64,000 bases of DNA, taken from contig OY756971.1 in NCBI GenBank assembly GCA_963580455.1, forward strand, positions 11,121,001-11,185,000, read 5' to 3'. This DNA comes from Euonymus europaeus. Taxonomy: Eukaryota > Streptophyta > Magnoliopsida > Celastrales > Celastraceae. Position 1 is the first letter of the stretch, and every line of letters starts with the position of its first letter. The position numbers and the translations under genes are program-made. The notes beneath the pieces were generated by a model. The model ran no database searches. It saw nothing but the letters and a program-made list of their open reading frames with translations, and was not told where the DNA came from. Positions 13,147-25,100 of this stretch are shown piece after piece.

Positions 13147-13627
13147 CTCAAATTGAGAAACTTACTGCTGATATTTAGGACCAAACTCCTGGAGTTCCAA
13201 GGCGCTGCGACTCAACAGGTCCATAGTGATCATCGAATGTGTTTAAATTAAGCTTTACTCCAGGATAAACAAGATTTTAAATAATGAATTAGAAGAAGCG
13301 TAAAAATGAGGAAGATATATAAATGTAAATTAAGCTTTAAAAGCCTCATTTTCGATTTCACAATATTTAGGCAGGTAAAATTGCACAATTTTACAAGTTA
13401 AATCTAGATTTTAACTACCTTGGCCCAGAGGGATGCAAAGAAAACAGCCCATAAAACTAAACCCATATAAATAAACTAGAAGGGAAGCCGAATGGCATAG
13501 GAAGAGCAAAACATATGCTGGAACTGTCCTTCGTGTGTGTTTACTTTGTCATGTCAAATACTGTGCCTACCACTGCCAAAGGCAATAAGGTACATTTCCT
13601 GTTAAAACTCTTAACAAATATTAAAAC
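13147..13627. other. Unassigned AT-rich sequence in the debris island
   Basis: There is no convincing reading frame, RNA gene or known terminal motif on either strand. The sequence is single-copy within the window. It may be the interior of a decayed non-coding element. Confidence 0.6.
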
Positions 13628-13737
13628 AACCTTTTTAACTTTGAGAAATTATTTGAAGGGAGCATTTGTGTATTTTCGCATGATTTGAGGAAGGAGTGAT
13701 AATAACCGTCAACGTTGTAATGAGCATGCATAGGATA
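13628..13737 (-). repeat. Inverted repeat, right arm (about 105 bp)
   Basis: Running from AACCTTTTTAACTTTGAG to TGAGCATGCATAGG, this is the reverse complement of 12,452-12,561. The near-perfect match indicates that the two arms arose from the same sequence recently relative to the surrounding decay. Confidence 0.9.
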
Positions 13738-13836
13738 TTTAGCCCTAATGAGTATTACAACCAATATTATAAAATGCAATACTAAGGTTAATACTCTTGA
13801 AATGTTCAAGGATGATGATAATACTTTTGCCCGTGA

Positions 13837-13980
13837 TCAACTAAACACATCCTCCCTTTTTAGATTCTCCAACATCAAGAATAAAGTATAGAATACATCA
13901 AATGTTTCAGATTTTTCACGCAAGAATCGTACCCATGTATACCTCGAAAAATCATCAACAATGACAAGGATGTATTTCTT
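13837..13980 (-). pseudogene. Ty1/copia integrase fragment
   Basis: The minus-strand translation from 13,980 down to a TGA at 13,837-13,839 reads KKYILVIVDDFSRYTWV, followed by RFLREKSETFDVF and a Leu/Glu-rich tail. This is the hallmark segment of the copia integrase catalytic core, and it includes the second Asp of the DDE triad within VDDFSRYTW. Integrase would join retrotransposon cDNA to host DNA; here only about 47 codons remain. Upstream (towards higher coordinates) it is cut off sharply by satellite at 13,981, and downstream it meets a stop codon. It is a remnant without function. Assignment to copia rather than gypsy rests on the KYILVIVDDFSRYTWV pattern. Confidence 0.9.
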
Positions 13981-16900
13981 ACCTCTATAGAGAGAGTTGA
14001 GCAACTTCGAACCATCAAAGTTCCTCGCTGTACAGTTTTTATTGTGCTTCTATGTCAAATTTTACGAGTATAAGCTTCCAAGATTACTTTGATGCAAAAC
14101 ACCAACATGCTATGACAAATATACAAAATCGTTAAAGGCTCCTCCATAGCGAGAGTTAATCAACTTCGGATGATCAAAGTTGCTCGGTGTACACTTTTTA
14201 ATGTCCTTCTATGTCAAATTTTATCAGTATAAGCTTCCTAGATTATTTCGATGCAAAAACCCCAACTTTCTATGACAAGTGGACAAAATTGTTAAAAGCT
14301 CCTCCATAGAGAGAGTTGAGCAACTTTGGACCAGAAAAATTGCTCGGTGTACAGTTTGTAATGTTCTTCTATGTCAAATTTTACAAGTAGAAGCTTCCTA
14401 GATTATTTCGATGCCAAAACACCAACTTTCTATGACAAATGGACAAAATTGTTAAAAGCTCCTCTATAGAGAGAGTTGAGCAACTTCGAACCATCAAAGT
14501 TCCTCCGTGTACAGTTTTTATTGTGCTTCTATGTCAAATTTTATGAGTAAAAGCTTCCAAGATTACTTCGATGCAAAACACCAACATGCTATGACAAATG
14601 GACAAAATCGTTAAAAGCTCCTCCATAGAGAGAGTTAATCAACTTCAGACGATCAATGTTGCTCGGTGTACACTTTTTAATGTTCTTCTATGTCAAATTT
14701 TATGAGTATAAGCTTCCTAGATTATTTCGATGCAAAAACCCCAACTTTCTATGACAAATGGACAAAATTGTTAAAAGCTCCTCTATAGAAAGAGTTGAGC
14801 ATTTTCGAACCATCAAAGTTGCTCGGTGAAACTTTTTATTGTGCTTCTATGTCAAATTTTACGAGTATAAGCTTCCAAGATTATTTCGATGCCAAAACAC
14901 CAACTTTCTATGACAAATGGACAAAACCGTTAAAGGCTCCTCCATAGAGAGAGTTGAGCAACTTCGGACCAGAAAAGTTGCTCGGTGTACACTTTTTAAT
15001 GTTCTTCTATGTCAAATTTTACAAGTATAAGCTTCCTAGATTATTTCGATGCGAAAACACCAACTTTTATGACAAATGGACAAAACCGTTAAAAGCTCCT
15101 CCATAGAGAGAGTTAATCAACTTCGGACGATCAAAGTTGCTCGGTGTACACTTTTTAATGTTCTTCTATGTCAAATTTTATGAGTATAAGCTTCCTAGAT
15201 TATTGCGATGCAAAAACCCCAACTTTCTATGAGAAATGGAAAAAAATGTTAAAAGCTTCTCTATAGAAAGAGTTGAGCATTTTCGAACCATCAAAGTTGC
15301 TCGATGAAACTTTTTATTGTGCTTCTATGTCAAATTTTACGATTATAAGCTTCCAAGATTATTTCGATGCCAAAACACCGACTTTCTATGACAAATGGAC
15401 AAAACCGTTAAAGGCTCCACCATAGAGAGAGTTGAGCAACTTCGGACCAGAAAAGTTGCTCCGTGTACACTTTTTAATGTTCTTCTATGTCAAATTTTAC
15501 AAGTATAAGCTTCCTAGATTATTTCGATGCAAAAACCCCAACTTTCTATGAGAAATGGACAAAATTGTTAAAAGCTCCTCTATAGAATGAGTTGAGCATT
15601 TTCGAACCATCAAAGTTCCTCGGTGAAACTTTTTATTATGCTTCTATGTCAAATTTTACGAGTATAAGCTTCGTAGATTATTTCGATGCCAAAACACCGA
15701 CTTTCTATGACAAATGGACAAAACCGTTAAAGGCTCCTCCATAGAGAGAGTTGAGCAACTTCGGATCAGAAAAGTTGCTCGGTGTACACTTTTTAATGTT
15801 CTTCTATGTCAAATTTTACGAATATAAGCTTCAAAGATTACTTCAATGCAAAACACCAACATGCTATGACAAATGGACAAAATCATTAAAGGCTCCTCCA
15901 TAGAGAGAGTTAATCCACTTCGGATGATCAAAGTTACACGGTGTACACTTTTTAATGTTCTTCTATGTCAAATTTTACAAGTATAAGCTTCCTATATTAT
16001 TTCGATGAGAAAAGACCAACTTTTATGACAAATGGACAAAACCGTTAAAAGCTCCTCCATAGAGAGAGTTAATCAACTTCGGACGATCAAAGTTGCTCGG
16101 TGTACACTTTTTAATGTTCTTTTATGTCAAATTTTATGAGTATAAGCTTTTTAGATTATTTCGATGCAAAAACCCCAACTTTCTATGAGAAATGGAAAAA
16201 ATTGTTAAAAGCTCCTTTATAGAAAGAGTTGAGCATTTTCGAACCATCAAAGTTGCTCGGTGAAACTTTTTATTGTGCTTCTATGTCAAATTTTACGAGT
16301 ATAAGCTTCCAAGATTATTTCGATGCCAAAACACCGACTTTCTATGACAAATGGACAAAACCGTTAAAGGCTCCTCCATAGAGAGAGTTGAGCAACTTCG
16401 GACCAGAAAAGTTGCTCGGTGTACACTTTTTAATGTTCTTCTATGTCAAATTTTACGAGTATAAGCTTCCTAGATTATCTCGATGCCAAAACACCAACTT
16501 TCTATGACAAATGGACAAATTGTTAAAAGCTCCTCTATAGAGAGAGTTGAGCAACTTCGAACCATCAAAGTTCCTCGGTGTACAGTTTTTATTGGGCTTC
16601 TATGTCAAATTTTATGAGTATAAGCGTCCAAGATTACTTCGATGCAAAACAGCAACATGCTATGATAAATGGACAAAATCGTTAAAAGCTCCTCCATAGA
16701 GAGAGTTAATCAACTGCGAACGATCAATGTTGCTCGGTGTACACTTTTAATGTTCTTCTATGTCAAATTTTACAAGTATAAGCTTCCTAGATTATTTCGA
16801 TGCGAAAACCCCAACTTTTATGACAAATGTACAAAACCGTTAAAAGCTCCTTCATAGAGAGAGTTGAGCAACTTCGGACCTTCAAAGATGCTATATTTAC

Positions 16901-18779
16901 AACTTTTATTGTTCTTTTTTGCCAAATTTTACAAGTATAAGCTTCAAGATTATTTAATTGCCAAAACACCAACTTTCTATGAGAAATGGTCAAAGCCGTA
17001 AAAAGCTCCTCCATTGAGAGAGTTGAGCAATTTTGGACCATCAAAGTTGCTCGGCGGACACTTTTTAATGTTCTTCTATGTCAAATTTTACGAGTATAAG
17101 ATTCCTGGATTATTTCGATGCCAAAGCACCAACTTTCTTTATCAAATGGACAAAATTGTTAAAAGGCCCTCTATTGAGAGAGTTGAGCAACTTCGAACTA
17201 TCAAAGTTACTCGGTGTACAGTTTTTATTGTGCTTCTATGTCAAATTTTACGAGTATAAGCTTCCAAAATTACTTCGATGCAAAAGACCAACATGGTATG
17301 ACAAATGGACAAAATCGTTAAAGGCTCCTCCATAGAGAGAGTTAATCAACTTCGGATGATCAAAGTTGCTCGGTGTACACTTTTTAATGTCCTTCTATGT
17401 CAAATTTTATCAGTATAAGCTTCCTAGATTATTTCGATGCAAAAACCCCAACTTTCTATGAGAAATGGACAAAATTGTTAAAAGCTCCTCTATAGAGAGA
17501 GTTGAGAATTTCCAAACCATCAAACTTGCTCGGTGAAACTTTTTATTGTGCTTCTATGTCAAATTTTACGAGTATAGGCTTCCAAGATTATTTCGATGCC
17601 AAAACACCGACTTTCTATGACAAATGGAAAAAACCATTAAAGGCTCCTCCATAGAGAGAGTTGAGCAACTTCGGACCTTCAAAGATGCTCGGTGTACAAC
17701 TTTTGTTGTTCTTTTTTGCCAAATTTTATGAGTATAAGCTTCAAGATTATTTAATTGCCAAAACACCAACTTTCTATGAGAAATGGACAAAGCCGTAAAA
17801 AGCTCATCCATTGAGAGAGTTGAGCAACTTCGAACCATCAAAGTTCCTCGGTGTACTGTTTTTATTTTGCTTCTATGTCAAATTTTACGAGTATAAGCTT
17901 CCAAGATTACTTCGATGCAAGACACCAACATGCTATGACAAATGGACAAAATCGTTAAAAGCTCCTCCATAGAGAGAGTTAATCAACTTCGGACGATCAA
18001 AGTTGCTCGGTGTACACTTTTTAATGTTCTTCTATGTCAAATTTTATGAGTTTAAGCTTCCTAGATTATTTCGATGCAAAAACCACAACTTTCTATGAGA
18101 AATGGACAAAATTGTTAAAAGCTCCTCTATAGAGAGAGTTGAGCATTTTCGAACCATCAAAGTTGCTCGGTGAAACTTTTTATTGTGCTTCTATGTCAAA
18201 TTTTACGAGTATAAGCTTCCAAGATTACTTCGATGCAAAACACCAACATGCTATGATAAATGGACAAAATCGTTAAAAGCTCCTCCATAGAGAGAGTTAA
18301 TCAACTTCGGACGATCAAAGTTGCTCGATGTACACTTTTTAATGTTCTTTTTTGTCAAATTTTATGAGTTTATGCTTCCTAGATTATTTCGATGCAAAAA
18401 CCCCAACTTTCTATGAGAAATGGACAAAATTGTTAAAAGCTCCTCTATAGAGAGAGTTGAGCAACTTCGAACCATCAAAGTTCCTCGGTGTACTATTTTT
18501 ATTGGGCTTCTATGTCAAATTTTATGAGTATAAGCGTCCAAGATTACTTCGATGCAAAACACCAACATGCTATGATAAATGGACAAAATCGTTAAAAGCT
18601 CCTCCATAGAGAGAGTTAATCAACTTCGGACGATCAAAGTTGATCGGTGTACACTTTTTAATGTTCTTCTATGTCAAATTTTACAAGTATAAGCTTCCTA
18701 GATTATTTCGATGCGAAAACACCAACTTTTATGACAAATGTACAAAACCGTTAAAAGCTCCTTCATAGAGAGAGTTGAG

Positions 18780-19100
18780 CAACTTCGGACCTTCAAAGAT
18801 GCTATGTGTACAACTTTTGTTGTTTTTTTTTTTGCCAAATTTTACGAGTATAAGCTTCAAGATTATTTAATTGCCAAAACACCAACTTTCTATGAGAAAT
18901 GGACAAAACCGTAAAAAGCTCCTCCATCGAGAGAGTTGAGCAACTTCGGACCTTCAAAGATGCTATGTGTACAACTTTTGTTGTTTTTTTTTTGCCAAAT
19001 TTTACGAGTATATGCTTCAAGATTATTTAATTGCCAAAACACCAACTTTCTATGAGAAATGGACAAAACCGTAAAAAGCTCCTCCATCGAGAGAGTTGAG
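18780..19100 (+). repeat. Recent single-monomer tandem duplication
   Basis: Two adjacent copies of the TTTAATTGCC subtype share a long T-run (TTGTTTTTTTTTTTGCC-like), TCCATCGAGAGAG and ACAAAACCGTAAAAAGC. They are about 161 bp apart, and the T-run differs by a few bases. This is a recent duplication of one unit. Confidence 0.8.
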
Positions 19101-22100
19101 CAACTTCGGACCATCAAAGTTGCTCGGCGTACACTTTTTAATGTTCTTCAATGTCAAATTTCACGAGTATAAGATTCCTAGATTATTTCGATGCCAAAGC
19201 ACCAACTTTCTATGACAAATGGACAAAATTGTTAAAAGGTCCTCTATTGAGAGAGTTGAGCAACTTCGAACAATCAAAGTTCCTCGGTGTACAGTTTTTA
19301 TTGTGCTTCTATGTCAAATTATATTAGTATAACCTTCCAAGATTACTTCGATGCAAAACACCAACATGCTATGACAAATGGACAAAATCGTTAAAAGCTC
19401 CTCCATAGAGAGAGTTAATCAACTTCGGACGATCAATGTTGCTCGGTGTACACTTTTTAAAGTTCTTCTATGTCAAATTTTATGAGTATAAGCTTCCTAG
19501 ATTATTTCGATGCAAAAACCCCAACTTTCTATGAGAAATGGACAAAATTGTTAAAAGCTCCTCTATAGAAAGAGTTGAGCATTTTCGAACCATCAAAGTT
19601 GCTCGGTGAAACTTTTTATTGTGCTTCTATGTCAAATTTTACGAGTATAAGCTTGCAAGATTATTTCGATGCCAAAACACCGACTTTCTATGACAAATGG
19701 ACAAAACTGTTAAAGGCTCCTCCATAGAGAGAGTTGAGCAACTTCGGACCTTCAAAGATGCTATGTGTACAACTTTTTAATGTTCTTTTTTGCCAAATTT
19801 TACGAGTATAAGCTTCAAGATTATTTAATTGTCAAAACACCAACTTTCTATGAGAAATGGACAAAGCCGTAAAAAGCTCCTCCATTGAGAGAGTTGAGCA
19901 ACTTCGGACCATCAAAGTTGCTCGGCGTACACTTTTTAATGTTCTTCAATGTCAAATTTTACAAGTATAAGCTTCCTAGATTATTTCGATGTGAAAACAG
20001 CAACTTTTTTGACAAATGGACAAAACCGTTAAAAGCTCCTCCATAGAGAGAGTTGAGCAACTTCGGACCTTCAAAGATGCTATGTGTACAACTTTTATTG
20101 TTCTTTTATGCCAAATTTGACAAGTATAAGCTTCAAGATTATTTAATTGCCAAAACACCAACTTTCTATGAGAAATGGACAAAGCCGTAAAAAGCTCCTC
20201 CATTGAGAGAGTTGAGCTACTTCGGACCGTTAAAGTTGCTCGGCGTACACTTTTTAATGTTCTTCTATGTCAAATTTTACGAGTATAAGCTTCCTGGATT
20301 ATTTCGATGCCAAAACACCAACTTTCTATGACAAATGGACAAAATTGTTAAAAGCTCGTCTATAGAGAGAGTTGAGCAACTTCGAACCATCAAAGTTCCT
20401 CGGTCTACAGTTTTTAGTGTGCTTCTATGTCAAATTTTACGAATATAAGCTTCAAAGATTATTACGATGCCAAAACACCAACTTTCTATGACAAATGGAC
20501 ATATTGTTAAAAGCTCCTCTATAGAGAGAGTTGAGCAACTTCGAACCATCAAAGTTCCTCGGTGTACAGTTTTTATTGTGCTTCTATGTCAAATTTTATG
20601 AGTATAAGCGTCCAAGATTACTTCGATGCAAAACACCAACATGCTATGATAAATGGACAAAATCGTTAAAAGCTCCTCCATAGGGAGAGTTAATCAACTT
20701 CGGACGATCAAAGTTGCTCGGTGTACACTTTTTAATGTTCTTCTATGTCAAATTTTACAAGTATAAGCTTCCTAGATATTTCGATGCGAAAACACCAACT
20801 TTTATGAGAAATGTACAAAACCGTTAAAAGCTCATTCATAGAGAGAGTTGAGCAACTTCGGACCTTCAAAGATGCTATGTGTACAACTTCTATTGTTCTT
20901 TTGCCAAATTTTACGAGTATAAGCTTCAAGATTATTTAATTGCCAAAACACCAACTTTCTATGAGAAATGGACAAAGCCGTAAAAAGCTTCTCTATTGAG
21001 AGAGTTGAGCAACTTCGGACCATCAAAGTTGCTCGGCGTACACTTTTTAATGTTCTTCTATGTCAAATTTTACGAGTATAAGATTCCTAGATTATTTCGA
21101 TGCCAAAGCACCAACTTTCTATGAAAAATGGACAAAATTGTTAAAAGGTCCTCTATTGAGAGAGTTGAGCAACTTCGAACCATCAAAGTTCCTCGGTGTA
21201 CAGTTTTTATTGTGCTTCTATGTCAAATTTTATGAGTAAAAGCTTCCAAAATTACTTCGATGCAAAACACCAACATGCTATGAAAAATGGACAAAATCGT
21301 TAAAAGCTCCTCCATAGAGAGAGTTAATCAACTTCGGACGATCAATGTTGCTCGGTGTACACTTTTTAATGTTCTTCTATGTCAAATTTTATGAGTATAA
21401 GCTTCCTAGATTATTTCGATGCAAAAACCCTAACTTTCTATGACAAATGGACAAAATTGTTAAAAGCTCCTCTATAGAAAGAGTTGAGCATTTTCGAACC
21501 ATCAAAGTTGCTCGGTGAAACTTTTTATTGTGCTTCTATGTCAAATTTTACGAGTATAAGCTTCCAAGATTATTTCGATGCCAAAACACCAACTTTCTAT
21601 GACAAATGGACAAAACCGTTAAAGGCTCCTCCATAGAGAGAGTTGAGCAACTTCGGACCAGAAAAGTTGCTCGGTGTACACTTTTTAATGTTCTTCTATG
21701 TCAAATTTTACAAGTATAAGCTTCCTAGATTATTTCGATGCGAAAACACCAACTTTTATGACAAATGGACAAAACCCTTAAAAGCTCCTCCATAGAGAGA
21801 GTTAATCAACTTCGGACGATCAAAGTTGCTCGGTGTACACTTTTTAATGTTCTTCTATGTCAAATTTTATGAGTGTAAGCTTCCTAGATTATTGCGATGC
21901 AAAAACCCCAACTTTCTATGAGAAATGGAAAAAATTGTTAAAAGCTTCTCTATAGAAAGAGTTGAGCATTTTCGAACCATCAAAGTTGCTCGGTGAAACT
22001 TTTTATTGTGCTTATATGTCAAATTTTACGAGTATAAGCTTCCAAGATTATTTCGATGCCAAAACACCGACTTTCTATGACAAATGGACAAAACCGTTAA

Positions 22101-25100
22101 AGGCTCCTCCATAGAGAGAGTTGAGCAACTTCGGACCAGAAAAGTTGCTCCGTGTACACTTTTTAATGTTCTTCTATGTCAAATTTTACAAGTATAAGCT
22201 TCCTAGATTATTTCGATGCAAAAACCCCAACTTTCTATGAGAAATGGACAAAATTGTTAAAAGCTCCTCTATAGAAAGAGTTGAGCATTTTCGAACCATC
22301 AAAGTTCCTCGGTGAAACTTTTTATTGTGCTTCTATGTCAAATTTTACGAGTATAAGCTTCGTAGATTATTTCGATGCCAAAACACCGACTTTCAATGAC
22401 AAATGGACAAAACCGTTAAAGGCTCCTCCATAAAGAGAGTTGAGCAACTTCGGACCAGAAAAGTTGCTCGGTGTACACTTTTTAATGTTCTTCTATGTCA
22501 AATTTTGCGAATATAAGCTTCAAAGATTACTTCGATGCAAAACACCAACATGCTATGACAAATGGACAAAATCATTAAAGGCTCCTCCATAGAGAGAGTT
22601 AATCAACTTCGGAAGATCAAAGTTGCTCGGTGTACACTTTTTAATGTCCTTCTATGTCAAATTTTCTCAGTATAAGCTTCCTAGATGATTTCGATGCCAA
22701 AACATCAACTTTCTATGACAAATGGACAAAACTGTTAAAAGCTCCTCCATTGAGAGAGTTGAGCTACTTCGGATCATCAAAGTTGGTGGGCGTACACTTT
22801 TTAATGTTCTTCTATGTCAAATTTTACAAGTATAAGCTTCCTAGATTATTTCGATGCGAAAACACCAACTTTTATGACAAATGGACAAAACCGTTAAAAG
22901 CTCCTCCATAGAGAGAGTTAATCAACTTCGGACGATCAAAGTTGCTCGGTGTACACTTTTTAATGTTCTTCTATGTCAAATTTTATGAGTATAAGCTTCC
23001 TAGATTATTGCGATGCAAAAACCCCAACTTTCTATGAGAAATGGAAAAAATTGTTAAAAGCTTCTCTATAGAAAGAGTTGAGCATTTTCGAACCATCAAA
23101 GTTGCTCGGTGAAACTTTTTATTTTGCTTCTATGTCAAATTTTACGAGTATAAGCTTCCAAGATTATTTCGATGCCAAAACACCGACTTTCTATGACAAA
23201 TGGACAAAACCGTTAAAAGCTCCTCCATAGAGAGAGTTAATCAACTTCGGACCAGAAAAGTTGATCGGTGTACACTTTTTAATGTTCTTCTATGTCAAAT
23301 TTTACAAGAATAAGCTTCCTATATTATTTCGATGCAAAAACCCCAACTTTCTATAAGAAATGGACAAAATTGTTAAAAGCTCCTCTATAGAAAGAGTTGA
23401 GCATTTTCGAACCATCAAAGTTGCACGGTGAAACTTTTTATTGTGCTTCTATGTCAAATTTTACGAGTATAAGCTTCCAAGATTATTTCGATGCCAAAAC
23501 ACCGACTTTCTATGACAAATGGAAAAAACCGTTAAAGGCTCCTCCATAGAGAGAGTTGAGCAACTTCGGACCAGAAAAGTTGCTCGGTGTACACTTTTTA
23601 ATGTTCTTCAATGTCAAATTTTATAAGTATAAGCTTCCTAGATTATTTCGATGCGAAAACAGCAACTTTTATGACAAATGGACAAAACCGTTAAAAGCTC
23701 CTCCATAGAGAGAGTTAATCAACTTCGGACGATCAAAGTTGCTCGGTGTACACTTTTTAATGTTCTTCTATGTCAAATTTTATGAGTATAAGCTTCCTAG
23801 ATTATTGCGATGCAAAAACCCCAACTTTCTATGAGAAATGGAAAAAATTGTTAAAAGCTTCTCTATAGAAAGAGTTGAGCATTTTCGAACCATCAAAGTT
23901 GCTCGGTGAAACTTTTTATTGTGCTTCTATGTCAAATTTTACGAGTATAAGCTTCCAAGATTATTTCGATGCCAAAACACCGACTTTCTATGACAAATGG
24001 ACAAAACCATTAAAGGCTCCTCCATAGAGAGAGTTGAGCAACTTCGGACCAGAAAAGTTGCTCGGTGTACTCTTTTTAATGTTCTTCTATGTCAAATTTT
24101 ACAAGTATAAGCTTCCTAGATTATTTCGATGCTAAAACACCAACTTTCTATGACAAATGGACAAAATTGTTAAAAGCTCCTCTATAGAGAGAGTTGAGCA
24201 ACTTCGAACCATCAAAGTTCCTCGGTGTAAAGTTTTTATTGTGCTTCAATGTCAAATTTTACAAGTATAAGCGTCCAAGATTACTTCGATGCAAAACACG
24301 AACATGCTATGACAAATGGACAAAATCGTTAAAAGCTCCTCCATAGAGAGAGTTAATCAACTTCGGACGATCAAAGTTGCTCGGTGTACACTTTTTAATG
24401 TTCTTCGATGTCAAATTTTACAAGTATAAGCCTCCTAGATTATTTCGATGCGAAAACACCAACTTTTATGACAAATGTACAAAAACGTTAAAAGCTCCTT
24501 CATAGAGAGAGTTGAGCAACTTCGGACCTTCAAAGATGCTATGTGTACAACTTTTATTGTTCTTTTTTGCCAAATTTTACGAGTATAAGCTTCAAGATTA
24601 TTTAATTGCCAAAACACCAACTTTCTATGAGAAATGGACAAAGCCGTAAAAAGCTCCTCCATTGAGAGAGTTGAGCAACTTCGGACCATCAAAGTTGCTC
24701 GGCGTACACTTTTTAATGTTCTTCTATGTCAAATTTTACGAGTATAAGATTCCTGGATTATTTCAATGCCAAAACACCAACTTTCTATGACAAATGGATA
24801 AAATTGTTAAAAGCTCCTCGATAGAGAGAATTGAGCAACTTCGAACCATCAAAGTTTCTCGGTGTACAGTTTTTATTGTGCATCTATGTCGAATTTTACG
24901 AGTATAAGCTTCCAAGATTACTTCGATGCAAAAGACCGACATGCTATGACAAATGGACAAAATCGTTGAAGGCTCCTCCATAGAGAGAGTTAATCAACTT
25001 CGGATGATCAAAGTTGCTCGGTGTACACTTTTTAATGTTCTTCTATGTCAAATTTTACAAGTATAAGCTTCCAAGATTATTTCGATGCGAAAACACCAAC

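Larger units (their letters stand above)
12003..13980. other. Transposon-debris island interrupting the satellite
   Basis: The monomer pattern stops after ACAAATGGACAAAAG near 12,002 and resumes at about 13,981 with CCTCTATAGAGAGAG. The roughly 2 kb between is a patchwork: small satellite fragments in both orientations, a 92-bp repeat family, a pair of inverted repeats of about 105 bp, a Stowaway-like end, a 5S rRNA-like sequence and a copia integrase remnant. The part at 12,096-12,306 has no recognisable coding content; it is AT-rich with a T-run before GTAG near 12,260. No intact gene is present. I infer nested insertions followed by rearrangement. Confidence 0.85.

Noticed and set aside
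24435..24692. Open frames of 60-100 codons recurring in the satellite (VRSCSTLSMEELFTALS-type on one strand, MSNFTSISFLDYF-type on the other)
   Set aside because: They repeat with the monomer period, span monomer borders, accumulate changes without frame constraint and occur in whichever orientation the array has. They are stop-free satellite frames.
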